Source of the DNA: Cinnamomum chago
Lineage: Eukaryota > Streptophyta > Magnoliopsida > Laurales > Lauraceae
DNA: 64,000 nucleotides
Direction of reading: 5' to 3'
Assembly (NCBI GenBank): GCA_038049695.1
Contig: CP142452.1
Coordinates: 66,345,501-66,409,500, forward strand
The notes under the pieces were generated by a model. It was not told the DNA's origin. It made no database searches and saw only the letters and a list, made by a program, of their open reading frames with translations. The translations under genes were made by a program, and so were the position numbers. Positions 13,001 through 37,916 of the stretch are shown piece after piece. How positions within the stretch are numbered: the first letter of the stretch is position 1; each line of letters starts with the position of its first letter.

Positions 13001-13550
13001 CCTGTGTGGCTGTACTTGCTTGAGCAAACACACTCATGTAGGATTGCTCGATATGTATAGGCTGCCAAAATTTCACTCCAATAAGAGAAACATAAGCTAT
13101 CAAATTCATGTGTAAGATCTATTGTAACATGAACATAAACTATCAAATTCTTGTGTAAGATCTATTGTAACATTTTCTACCCATGATCAATCTAGTAATA
13201 TACTACTATGAGATGTTCATCCTTTAAACGAATGAGCTGAACTACTTTCCTAAGGTGCGTTATCTTCATTGAATAGCGGCCTGCTCTCAGTTGACTTCCC
13301 TGCCTGCGTGAGAAGGAAGAAAGACGATTTGAAGAAGAAATAATGTAAAGGGACTCTTCATTTGTACCAATAGAACTTTGAATTTGGAACAAGCATGAAG
13401 CATCAATATGAGGAAAAGATTTGACATCCAAACGATTTGAGAAGTCAGCAATGCAGAATCTACAGACAGTTCAATAGAAAAATCATAAATCACTGCAATC
13501 CAATTAAAAAGGAGCACTGTTCATTCATAAGCTCTAACCAATACTTTTTT
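10021..13550. other. Gene-free spacer between MULE-1 and the ABCC gene
   Basis: No recognisable gene on either strand. A short TA run lies at about 10139-10160. A degenerate repeat resembling TTGAAATGTTxAxAACACACTTxGxCATCC occurs near 10675, 11130, 11215 and 11300. The ORFs at 10713-10961, 11448-11735, 11860-12063 and 12752-12946 have no recognisable domains. Confidence 0.6.
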
Positions 13551-13556
13551 TTTATT
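13551..13556 (-). terminator. Candidate polyadenylation signal of the ABCC gene
   Basis: AATAAA on the minus strand, about 400 bases after the stop codon, a plausible 3'-UTR length. Weak on its own, because the hexamer is common in AT-rich DNA. Confidence 0.3.
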
Positions 13557-13959
13557 GATCACACCTATTCCCAACTATTTCCAAATGGGCAGCATCTGAT
13601 GCATTTCCTGTTCTCTACAAAAGTAATATAAGCTTCTTCTCTCCAACATTGCATGGCCATGCTATTAAATGGAGTAAAAGCCATAGAAAAATCTAACCAA
13701 TAACTTCTAACAATGATTTAAGTGCCACCCGTTATAACTTACATCTTTCTTAGCTGAGGGGTAATCATATTGAGCTTTGTTTTCTGGTACGGGGAAATAT
13801 TTTCAAGAATGAATGATCTACCCCTCAAGCTATCAAATCGAACATCATTCATCTATGGCAATGTTAGCGCAGATGGATGCAATTGGCTTGAAACTTCTAT
13901 AAGCAGCAACCACAGCCTGCCATGTGAAGTGCGAACTCAGGAACAGAAACATCAGCGGT

Positions 13960-27055
<13,096 letters not shown>

Positions 27056-29110
27056 GGTTTTGGAATACGACCCACAGAAAAAATTCCCCCTTCCTTGTTC
27101 TTCTATAGTTCGCTTGTTATCATCTCATCCCGTGTCTTGCTGCCAAAAAGTAGGAAAAAAATAATAATAAGTACTTGGAGTCTTGATCTTATCATAAGGT
27201 CAGAAATGCAGAGCCCAAGATGTACATCTTTTCTTATTGCCAGGTCTATTATTTTGACTTGTACAGGGAACGCCAGAAGAAAACTCGAGAAATGTATACT
27301 TAGAAATTAGAATAACTCAATGGAAAAGATTACAATCTCAACTACTAAAAGAAAAACCAGATGGAAAATATGTAAAATCTTACAGGGTTTGTAATAAAAT
27401 ATCAAACACATGGATCTTGATTTTACATGGGGGGTTTTCACCTGGTCCCACTGGCCCAGCTGTGAAACGGATCCCAAAGAACTACATCCAGGTTCTGCAC
27501 AGTTTACACTGAGTTCAATTCCAACCAATCCTATTTACACCAATACGCCACTTACAAGATCTTAAATGTAGAAGAGGGGTTTTGAAGCTTAAGCACTAGT
27601 GCTATGGGCAATAATAATTTAAAACACAGCATAAGTTAAAATAATATGAAAAAAACGATGGAATCATTCCCACTTTACGATCTCCATCACAAAAACAGAT
27701 TAATATCAAAAGGAGAGCTTCAAAGGGTTACTGTATGCATCCACACGCCCATCAAGAAAGAAAGAACATAAATATTAAATTATGGTTAGATATTTATATA
27801 ATTAAAATTAAAAGAACTTTGAATGCATAAATCACAACCTCGCTGCCTACCAATTGTAAAATCTTATATGAACTGGCTTATGAAAAAAGTGCCTTCATTC
27901 GTATAGAAGAAAGAAACCCACATGGTTTAAAACAACAGAAGACGCTCAGAAGCTTTCCTTCAATCAAAACCGAGAAAAAGAGAGGAATGACTCTTTTGTT
28001 CTCACCATCTCATCTTTCCGCCAGCCAAAAACGCAGAAAGTTGAAAAAGACTCTTTCACTGTTGGGATATTATTAAAGGCGCCGACAATCCAATCATACA
28101 ACATGAATGAAAATTAATCCAACAAAAACGAAAACATGAAGGTAAAAAAACCAGATAGACGAACCATAAAAATAAAAAATAAAAAAACTATTTCACCTGG
28201 TCATAAATTTATCTGCATCAGTTTAATCGAGAGAGAAGCATGAAAAACGCAAAGGAGGCCACAGTTTAAGGAAAAACAAACAAAGAAGGCATGTTAGAGC
28301 CCCTCCAATGCCAGCTAATAAGATTTCAATTATATATACAATACTATTGTAATGAAGAAAGGCGTTTTAGAGCTGATCAGGTTCTTTCAAAGTTGGGTGG
28401 AAATATACACAACAAGCATAAAAAGAAGTGAGCTGTTGGACAGGGGTAATATAAATATAGATTGCAGTACAGTACCAAAAGCGATATATAAAATATAAGA
28501 AAAGGTCGAGACAAGCAGCCAAAAGATGAATGTAGAAATGATTTAAGTAGGAGAAAGAGGGGCTGGGGCTACACCTACTCATTATAGTCATCACAATCTT
28601 CAACCCAAAGAAGACCAGTTTACACAAACAAAAAGGATAAAAAAGTTGAGTAAGATGATGGAATGCAAATGTAAAAACCAGCCCCAGGCTTTTGACAAAC
28701 AGGCCATTTCATGTATGCACATCTATGGAAAGAAAAGGAAGAACGTTTTTATCATTTATTCTTCTTTCTCTAAAACCAGACGTGAAAACTGGATAACAGG
28801 GAGGAAAACCGCTATCTTTTTTTTTTTTCTGGTGTGTGGGGTTTTTAATTACCTTGAGGAAGAAGAGTGAGATGGGGGGATGATTTCAATGAAGGTAATA
28901 AAATCAGGAGATTCAAAACATAAAAGAAAAGGAATGAAGTGGGATGACAGATGAATGAGTTTTCATGAAAGCTTTGATTTTCGGTGGTTTAAGAGACCTT
29001 CGCGTTGGTGTCTTGGAGAAGAAGAGGAACCGACGCTTCGAAGACGCAAACGTGTCCAAAGGACAGCCCTCAAGCTTTTTTGGGCGGAAAATTGAGAGAG
29101 AGGGAGGGGA
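27056..29110 (-). promoter_or_regulatory. Predicted 5' leader of the ABCC gene with one leader intron
   Basis: On the minus strand a leader exon of about 29110-28853 ends CCTCAAG before GTAATT. A pyrimidine-rich acceptor ending TTTTTGGCAG lies at 27140. The second leader exon would then run from 27139 to the ATG at 27055. The region 29060-29110 is pyrimidine-rich on this strand (CCTCTTCCCCTCCCTCTCTC), like plant Y-patch core promoters. A 17-codon upstream ORF sits at 28966-28913. All of this is inferred from splice-site and composition signals. The start ATG is supported by the family-like N-terminus. Confidence 0.45.
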
Positions 29111-29119
29111 AGAGGAGAC

Positions 29120-29150
29120 TTAAATTAATGAGAGTTTTGCAATAAATAAA
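29120..29150 (-). promoter_or_regulatory. Candidate TATA-like core promoter of the ABCC gene, cut by MULE-2
   Basis: The minus strand reads TTTATTTAT at 29150-29142, about 40 bases before the pyrimidine-rich leader start. It is exactly the target duplication of MULE-2, so the original AT box now exists twice, 18.7 kb apart. The role as a TATA element is inferred. Confidence 0.3.
29142..29150 (+). repeat. MULE-2 target site duplication, left copy
   Basis: ATAAATAAA, identical to 47852-47860 at the other end. Nine bases is the usual Mutator duplication length. Confidence 0.9.
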
Positions 29151-29690
29151 GGGAATTTTTCTGTACGGACAGTAAAAGTCATCCATAACTTCTTTGTTAC
29201 CAAAGACCATAATTTTATCCGCACGTTATCATCCTACATTCGCGGAGGTAAAAGATCACTTACTTATTTATTAGGGGATTTTACAAAAAAAAAATTCTTT
29301 AGATAACAACTGACAAAAAAAACACTTTAACCGATTGTGCACAAGAACAATTAGTTTATCTGAAATGATATATTTTTTTTAAGGAGTTTCAACTAGCGTT
29401 TCTAAGGACCTTATTTTTATTAATCTAAGGGTCCCTAGGGACCCTGCGGCGAACCCATATTAGAATAAAAGAGGCATTTTGCTCGTGTTTCGCTGTCAGG
29501 GCTTCACATACAGGTTCCTCTGTGCCCATTTCTTCCTCAAAAAACTGTGGTCCCCTCCAACATCTGTTCCGGCTGCTGCTCCTGCTCATCGCCCTCCTAC
29601 CAACTGTGGTCCCCTCCCACAGTCTTTGTCGAAGGTTTCTGGCCTTTTTTGTGTCATCTGGGCTGGATTGTCTTCTAGGTTGGGCTGTTT
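29151..29690 (+). repeat. MULE-2 left terminal inverted repeat
   Basis: It pairs with the inverse of 46495-47851, the latter split by an insertion. Shared words include TAAAAGTCATC, GTTACCAAA, CTTTAGATAAC, GGAGTTTCAACTAGCGT, TTAGAATAAAAGAGG and CTTCACATACAGGTTCCTCT. ORFs at 29479-29709 and 29522-29719 lie in this repeat and are not genes. It contains GGTCCCTAGGGACC, the palindrome also found in the 75-bp array. Confidence 0.88.
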
Positions 29691-30971
29691 GTTTGGTGGA
29701 GAATATTAAAGTGCATTAAAGCCACCTCTTGAAGGTCACTCTCACCTCTTGAAGACCATTAAAGCCACATGCCTTTGTTTGGTGGGGAACATTAAAGTGC
29801 ATATAATACTTTGTTTGGGGTAGAGCAATGGAAATGTGAAGTTTGTATTTTTCCCTAAAACATGATTTTCTACCATTGATAAACCCTTTTCATAATACCT
29901 AGTTGCACGTAACCATTTCTACATGCATCTCATTGTCTTATTCCCCACAGCATCCCATCATAAAAAAAAAATAGACAGATAGAGATTTGAAATCAAAGTG
30001 TTTGTGCTTTCCTTTTCCTTTCCAATATAAATACTTCTGTCATGATAATAAGAAGAAATGTTGTATTTTTATCACGACCATTGATCAAAAACCCATTGGG
30101 CCCTTTCAAGGAAAATAACAAACCAGATTGCTGACAATTGTGTGATTGATCTAAGATTTTGAAGGTGACTGATATTTGTAGATCTCAAACCTAGCAGCTA
30201 ATGACTTGAACCAAATGTTTTAAGCCAAGATAGAGATTGGCATGCAAACATCTTTGATATGATTTTTTATGTTTTTATTTTTCACTGACATTGATGTGAG
30301 AATAATATGGACCAAAAGAAATGTCAGCATACAATTAAATTTTGGGTTTTAGAGAAACTGGTAGATAACATAAAGAAAATGATTTGAAATAAGTTATGTG
30401 ATTAGAAAGAACGTAGAGAATCATATATGAAAATAAAATGTTCATTTGATTACCACTTGGGGTTGTAAAAAAAGCAAGATTAATCGAATCAATGTTATCA
30501 AAAATAATTATACCATTGCTGATGAATAGCCTTACTTACCAGTCAACTTCCAAATGGACTTGTGGTATTGAACAAATGTTCCTTTTGCAAATTATATATG
30601 TTCAGTGAAGCATGTTTGTTATTACTGATTTAACCAACTAATATGAAATGTTTTAATGTTGCAGTATTCCTTCGGATGTTGATGTCCTAATAATATTACA
30701 TTATGATGGTAATTTTCAATCTGATCTCAAAGGTCCTCAATATATCGGAGGAAGACAAAAGATGAGGCATCTCCCTAAAACCATAACATATTGTAAGCTG
30801 GTGAACGTAGCACTCGAAGCATCAAACTGGGAAGCAAGTGTGGAAGCGTTATGTATAAAGCACCTTCTTCACAATGGAGGTTTTTTTTTCATTGATAGAC
30901 ATTGATGATGACAATGATGTAAAGGGAATGTTCAGAGCTTTGGGGACTTATCCAAGAAGCAATATATTGTT

Positions 30972-30976
30972 GTTCG
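30972..30976 (+). repeat. Copia target site duplication, left copy
   Basis: GTTCG, repeated exactly at 39491-39495 after the 3' LTR. Five bases is the usual Copia length. Confidence 0.9.
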
Positions 30977-32610
30977 TGTTAAAGTTTTTGTTTTGTTGCA
31001 ATTTGATAGGATGCATTCATTTTCATAAACTTGTCCTCTTATTCATTCATGTCCTTATTCTTAGGATCTTCATACATATTTCTCTTTCTTAATCTTTGTT
31101 TTTATCATATGGTATGCATGATTTTCTATTTAGGTTTGTCTCTTAAGATCTTGAAGTATTTGATTTCAAAAATCTTCCAAGCTTTCCAAAGTTTCTCTCT
31201 TTAAAATCATTATTTTGATTTAGAGTTTTCATGACTTTAGAAATTCAGTTTTCATCATTTTTCTGTCATGATTTCATGCTTGAGATATGTGCCTCAAAGT
31301 CCCTGGAATGTTGTCCTAAATATTGCAAGTTTCCACAAAAAATCAGATTTCTGGGCATTATCAGGTCGACCTGCCTGTGTGGCCGGTCGACCGGGCACAC
31401 TGCAGGTCGACAGGGTTTCTGAAGCACCAACGGTCACTTTTCTAGCCGTTGTGTATACCCGGTCGACCCAGCCCTGTTCCAGGTCGACCGGGTACTAGCC
31501 GTTGGGAACTTTTTCTTTATAAAAAGTGGATTTTTGTTTGGAAAAAGTTGTTGATCTTCAAGGGACTTTTGAGGCTAAGGACTTGCAACTTTTCTAGAGC
31601 ATCTTTGAAGGGATTATGAAGCCATTCCATTAATTCAACCTTTGATCTACTAATGAGTGTGCTTTCTTTAATCCTAAGTCCTTTAAAATCATGCATGTTT
31701 CTTTATCTTTGATTTTATTCAATGCATGATTAAATAGATGCCTTTCTATTGAAATGTTGTTCTTCATAACATGCTTAGAACTTTACAAATCTCATAAGCT
31801 TTATGAATACAACATATAGTTTATGTTTCACATGAATTTATTTTCTTGTTTCAAAACCAACTTGTTAGGCTTTAGTTTATCTACTTTGAAATCAAGTTAG
31901 TTCACTTTGTTAAATTCATGTATTAGGCAAACAACTCTTTCTCAAACATATAATTATCATCTTTGCATCATTCAAAGTTTCATCTTTTCAAAAAGGAGAA
32001 AGAGTAATTTCTAGAAAATGCATTATTCATAGACTTTGTCATTCATATGCATGTTGCTAAAAGTTGAGATTTCATTTTCTACTTAGCCTATTTAGAGGCA
32101 CTCTTTTGCACTTATATAGTTCTCTTAATCCATGCATACATAAGCATATTTCTTAAAAGAGAAAATTTATATTTGTTAAGGTTTCTGCTTAGCCTTGAAA
32201 AGCATATGTTGTAAAGGTTTATGCTTGGCCTTAAAAAACATAGTGATGAATTGTAAGGTTTGAGGTGATCCTAAACCTTAATTGAGTTAGTGAAATCCGG
32301 TATGTGTACCGGGAGTGGATGTAGACAATTTGGCTGAACCACTATAAATGTGCTTGTCATGGTGATTGATCTTTTGTCTTCTTTTCATGAATGATTTACT
32401 TTTGGTTGATTGAAGATTGTAGTTGGTGATTCCTTGTGTATGTTTATCTTAGAGATTTTTATCTATCACAAGATAATTAATCTTCATCAAAACTTAATTG
32501 ACTTAGAAGTTAAAAGAATTCAAATTGGTCAATGTTTTTAGAGCTCACTTTATTCCCCCCCCCCCCCCCCCCCCCCCCCCTCCCTCTAGGATTCGGTCTT
32601 GGTCTTTCCA
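30977..32610 (+). repeat. 5' LTR of the Copia element (1,634 bp)
   Basis: It starts TGTTAAAG and ends GGTCTTTCCA just before the primer-binding site. It has a cluster of GGTCGACC-type palindromic words at about 31365-31500, inside U3/R. A 26-base poly-C tract lies at 32555-32580, against about 10 in the 3' LTR. It carries a 43-bp segment near 31370 that the 3' LTR lacks. Confidence 0.92.
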
Positions 32611-32611
32611 T

Positions 32612-32623
32612 TGGTATCAGAGC
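32612..32623 (+). promoter_or_regulatory. Primer-binding site, initiator-Met tRNA
   Basis: TGGTATCAGAGC directly follows the 5' LTR. It complements the 3' end of plant initiator tRNA-Met, the usual primer of plant Copia elements. Confidence 0.92.
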
Positions 32624-32695
32624 AATGTTGCTCTTGTTTTGGTTTAACCACCTAGAGTTAGAATCCTAGTGAGTGTTTTTTCTTTTGTTGCCACC

Positions 32696-34229
32696 ATGCA
32701 ATCTCAATTGGGTGAAGGAAATGCCACCAATAGACCTCCTTTGTTTAATGGAACACACTATCGTTATTGAAAAATTAGAATGCAAGTGTTCTTAGAATCC
32801 CAAAGATGTGTGGAACATCATTGAAGATGGCTATCATCCTCCCACTACCATAGAAAAAGACTCTGAAGGGAATGTCATATCCATAAAAATCAAACCCAAA
32901 AATACTTGGACTCAAGGGGAAAATGATAGAGCAAACTTAAATGCTAAGGCAAAAAATTCCCTATATTGTGCTCTAACCCAAGAAGAATTTAATAGAGTAG
33001 TAAATTGCAACACTGCTAAAGAAGTTTGGGATACCTTAGAGACCACCCATGAAGGCACAGATTAGGTCAAGATAGCCAAAATTCAAATGTTGACCTCTAA
33101 ATTAGAAGACATTAAAATGCTTGAAGAAGAAACATTTGATGAGTTCTACTCTAAATTCATGGAAATTGTCAACTCCCTTATTGGTTTAGGAGAAAAAAGG
33201 GATGAATCTAAAGCTGTCAGAAAAATTTTAAGATCTCTTCCAAAAAGATTCAAACCTAAAATTGTAGCTATAACAGAAAGCAAAGATGTTGACAAAATCA
33301 AAATTGAAGAACTAAGAGAAAATCTCCTTACATATGAATTAGACTTTGAAATTCAAGACAAAAATAAAGGAGTAGCTTTTTCCTCTCAATCTAAAGAAAA
33401 TGAAATTGAAGTTGATAGTGATGAGGACAATGCTTTATTTGTTAAGAAATTTAAAAAGTTCTTTAGTAACAACAAGAACAATAGAAATTTTAGTGAAAAC
33501 AAAAGTCCTAGATTCCAAAGAAATCCCAAAGGATCTCTAATTAAAAAGGATGTGCAATGTTACAATTGCAAGGGGTTTGGACACATTGCTCAAAATTGCT
33601 CCACCCCTAAAGAATTTGAAAAAGGGGATAAGAAAGGAAAAAAGGCTTTAAACATAACTTGGGATGAGGAATATGAAGATTGTGACAAAAATGAATCCTC
33701 AAATGATGTAGATGAAAATTTCCCTAATTGGCTTCTACTTTCATCTATTGAAGATCCAAATGAGCATAATACATTAATAGATGACACATTAGGGCAAGAA
33801 GAAACAAATGAGGAAGATGAAGATAATAGAATTCAATAAGCTTATGATGAACTATATGAAAATTGGGAAATCTTAATTAAGAAAAATAAAATTTTAAAAG
33901 AAGATTCCAAAAAGCTTGTTAATGAAGTTAGTATCATAAAAGATGAATTGAAATTAACAATCAATGAGAAAAACAACTTGGAACATCAAATCACCACTCT
34001 TAATGAAGATTTAGCTCATGCTCAAAAACAAATTCATAATTTACAATCCAAACTTGAATCTAGTCAACTTGAAACAAACTCTCTTCAAATAAAACTTAAT
34101 AAAGGAAAATTCATTGTTGATAAATTCACCTTGGGAAATGACAAATTTTATCAAATGTTGGGCATGCATAAAATTTATGGTGACAAGAAAGGACTAGGTT
34201 TTGAAAGTTCCCCTTCAAGCATCTACTAA
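32696..34229 (+). pseudogene. Copia gag, broken
   Basis: The ATG at 32696 opens a Copia gag of the NRPPLFNGTHY type. An in-frame stop at 32768 and a one-base slip near 32800 follow, then readable gag from 32808 with stops at 33063 and 33837. A CCHC knuckle (CYNCKGFGHIAQNC) lies at about 33568-33600. The tail, about 33840-34190, is rich in Leu, Lys, Glu and Gln and predicted coiled coil. A frameshift near 34215 moves into the pol frame. Role in the family: the coat of virus-like particles and RNA binding. Confidence 0.88.
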
Positions 34230-37200
34230 GAGTCCCCACAAACCTATAGTTGAGAGAAATTATACACCTAGATGGACTTGTCATTTTTGCAATCGTAGTG
34301 GACATTTGGTCCCTAATTGCCCTTACAAAATTAGGTTGTCTCTCAAAAATCCCTTTAGAATACCTTTCAAATTTGTCCCCAAGACTATTCCCTATAAATC
34401 TCCTTTGTCTACTTGGATGGTAAAAGGAACAAACTTTGAGAGTCTCCTAGTTCAAATTGCCTTAAAAGCTAAGGAAAACCCTACTTGGTTCTTAGATAGT
34501 GGTTGTTCTAAACACATGACAGGAGACCGATCTAGATTCAGCTCTATAGTGGAATATGATGGAGGAAATGTTTCGTTTGGAGACAATAGTAAAGCTCAAA
34601 TCATTGGCAAGGGAAGTGTAAAAGGAGATCAAATACCTACTTTAAATGATGTATTTCTTGTGGAAGGATTGAAACATAATCTTCTTAGCATTAGCCAATT
34701 ATGTGACAAAGGAAACAAGGTAGTCTTTGACAGTCAATCTTGCAAAGTGATAAATGACAAAACCCATCAAGTTATTCTTACTGGATCAAGGACAAAAGGA
34801 AACATTTACATTATAGAAGAATGTGATGACAATGAATCTAGGTGCTTGATAACTAAAGATCAAGAGAATTACTTATGACACCAAAGGATGGGTCACATAA
34901 ATTTCAAATTGATGAAAACCTTGTCAAAGAATGAAATTGTGAAAGGGATTCCCAAGTTAAGTGATGAAAAAGCTGAACTTTACAAGGCTTGCCAACTGGG
35001 AAAACAAATCAAGAAGAGCTTTAAAGGTTTAAAGGATATATCGTCTTCTCGTCCTCTTGAATTAATCCACATGGACTTGATTGGACCTGCACCAGTGCAA
35101 AGTATTGGAGGAAAGAAATTTATTCTGGTTATGGTAGACGATTATTCTCGTTTTGGATGGGTTGCTTTTCTACATGCCAAATCAGATGTTGTGGACAATA
35201 TCATAAGAATTTGTAATAAGATACAAGTGGAAAAGGATTGTAAAATTCGGAAGATTAGAAGTGATCATGGGGGAGAATTTGAAAATGAGAAATTTGCTAA
35301 ATATTGTGAGAGTCATGGAATTAATCATCAATATTCTGCTCCTAAAACTCCTCAACAAAATGGAGTAGCTGAAAGGGGAAATAGAGTTATTCAAGAAATG
35401 GCTAGGACCATGCTTAATGAAAAGAATCTCTCTCGTAATCTATGGGCGGAAGCTGTGAATACTGCTTGTTATCTCATCAACAGAGTCTATCTCACTAAGA
35501 ATACCAACAAAACCCCTTACGAACTTTATTTTGAAAGGAAACCTAATTTGGGGTATTTGAAAGTGTTTGGAAGCAAATGTTATATTCTAAGAGATAGGGA
35601 GCACTTAGAAAAATTTGAGCCTAAATCTGATGAAGGAATTTTCCTAGGCTATTCTGAAAGAAGCAAAGCATACAGAGTTTTTAATCATAGAACCATGACC
35701 ATAATGGAGTTAGCTCATATTGTCATTGATGACACGAATCAAGTTGGAAGAATTCTTCAAGATGATGATGAAGTTGAAATGAATATTGATCAATCTAGTC
35801 CAAGAGATAGTAATGAGATCATTCATTCCAAAGCCATTGTTCCAACAAAATTAATGAAAAATGACACTTTGGATAATGTTATTGGAGATATCAGCAGTGG
35901 GGTTATGACCCGGAGACAAGTCCAAAACCTATGTGCTCATTACTCCTTTGTCTCTCAAATCGAGCCTGAGAATTTTTCTGAAGCTGAATCAAAATCTGAA
36001 TGGATGGAAGCTATGCAAGAAGAATTGAATCAATTTAACAAGAATGATGTTTAAGATCTTGTCCCACTGCCTGCAGAGAAAAACCCCATAGGCACTAAGT
36101 GGATTTTCAAGAACAAGTCAGATGAATCTGGAAATGTTGTGAGAAACAAAGCTAGACTAGTAGCAAAAGGATATTCTCAAATAGAAGGAATTGATTTTGA
36201 AGAAACTTTTGCTCCCGTAGCCCGTTTGGAGTCAATAAGAATCCTATTGAGTTATGCGAGTAGCATGAGAATCAAAACTATATCAGATGGATGTCAAAAG
36301 TGCCTTCTTGAATGGAGAAATTGAAGAAGATGTCTATGTTACTCAACCAGAAGGTTTCGAAGACCCTCATCATCCTGAGTATGTTTATAAATTCAAGAAA
36401 GCTCTCTATGGATTAAAACAAGCACCTCGGGCTTGGTATGAAAAGCTTATAAATCATCTGATTGAAAAAGATTTTGAATGTGGGAAAGTTGATAAGACCC
36501 TGTTTATCAAGAAGATTGATCAAAACATTCTTGTAGCTCAAATCTATGTTGATGATATAGTGTTTGGATCTACTTCAGAGAAACTAGCACAAGGATTTTC
36601 AGAATTGATGAGCTCCACTTTTGAGATGAGTCTGGTCGGTCCCCTGCAATTCTTTTTAGGATTACAAGTTAGTCAGACTGATCATGGTATCTTTCTTAGT
36701 CAATCCAAGTTTGCTCTAGAAATAGTGAAAAAGTTTGGCTTAGGAGAATCTAAGACTAGTTGCAATCCCATGGGCTCCATTACTAAAATCTTTAGTGACC
36801 TTCAGGGTAAGAAAATTGACCAAAAACTTTATAAGAGCATGATAGGAAGCCTTCTCTATCTCACTGCTAGCCGACCTGATATCTCTTTTAGTGTTGGAAT
36901 ATGTGTTAGGTATCAATCTGATCCCCGAGAGTCTCATATTAAAGCTGTTAAACGTATCATAAAATATATTAATGTGACTTCTCATTATGGTATCTGGTAT
37001 CCTCATGACGCAACTCTGTAATTAATTGGATATAGTGATGCAGATTGGGCACGATCAATAGATGATAGGAAAAGCACTAGTGGCTGCTGCTATTTCTTAG
37101 GGAACTGCTTAGTAGCCTGGCATAGCAAAAAGCAAAATTCTGTATCATTGTCTACTACAGAAGCTGAATATATTACTGCAGGTAGCTGTTGTGCCCAACT

Positions 37201-37495
37201 GTTGTGGATGAAACAAACCTTGTTAGACTATAATGTTCCACAACAATGCATGCCTATCATGTGTGACAACTCTAGTGCCATTAGTATTTCTAAAAATCCT
37301 GTTCAGCACTCTCGCACTAAGCACATTGACATTCGCTATCATTTCTTGCGTGATCATGCTGACCAAGGCACTATTGAGTTAATGTTTGTTCCTACAGATA
37401 CCCAATTGGTTGACTTATTTACTAAACCCCTTGGAAATGATCGTTTCATAAAATTGAGACATCAATTGGGCACTGGCCCTTGCCCTGATTTTTAA
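34201..37495 (+). pseudogene. Copia pol (protease, integrase, reverse transcriptase, RNase H), broken
   Basis: Visible in order: a second CCHC motif (about 34278); protease DSG (about 34495); a pre-integrase region from 34879 with HxxxH but a Tyr where the first Cys of the usual CxxC is expected; an integrase core with HMDLIGP (about 35070), RSDHGGEF and the VAERGN Glu; reverse transcriptase with the [10 protein letters not shown] and YVDDI motifs (about 36287-36560); RNase H with YSDADW and TEAEY (about 37030-37170). It ends at 37495. Stops lie at 34876, 36052 and 37019, and a one-base slip at about 36270. The reading frame is otherwise long and conserved, so the decay is recent. Confidence 0.92.
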
Positions 37496-37609
37496 ATTCT
37501 TGTTGGCTAATCACCTGTTACCACATTTTATTTTTATATCTTTTATAAACAGGTGCTACTAACAAGGTTGTATGTTTTATCTTTAATGGGCAGGCTCCTT
37601 TGCAATTAG

Positions 37610-37916
37610 ATGTCAAAGGGGGAGAGAAAATATCAATTTGTTCCTCAAGGTGTTCACCAATTGAGGGGGAGAAGATTCAAAGGTCGCTTTTGTTGAGGGA
37701 GAGTAGCTTTGCCTAGAGTGTTATTTTGTATAGCTTCTAGGTTGGTCGTCTATTGTCGTCGCTCCTGCAAGGAAAATCCAAAGCTCCAAAATATCCAAAT
37801 GGTCCCGAATATCCAAAGCTCCTTAAATATCCAAAGCAGTTGCTGTTCAAGATTCGAAGGAAATTGAGAGAGAGTTCAAGCTTCAAGAGTTGCCATCAAA
37901 TTGTAAAGGGGGGGAT
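37610..37916 (+). promoter_or_regulatory. Multiple polypurine tracts before the 3' LTR
   Basis: Four purine-rich blocks, CAAAGGGGGAGAGAAAA, TTGAGGGGGAGAAGA, TTGAGGGAGAG and TAAAGGGGGGGA, lead up to the 3' LTR at 37917. The last is the functional position. Repeated tracts are a described Sirevirus trait. Confidence 0.7.

Noticed and set aside
29479..29719. ORFs of 65-76 codons
   Set aside because: Inside the MULE-2 left terminal repeat; the mirrored copy at 46424-46721 reads differently.
32612..32623. tRNA gene
   Set aside because: The tRNA-like 12-mer is a primer-binding site; no cloverleaf follows.
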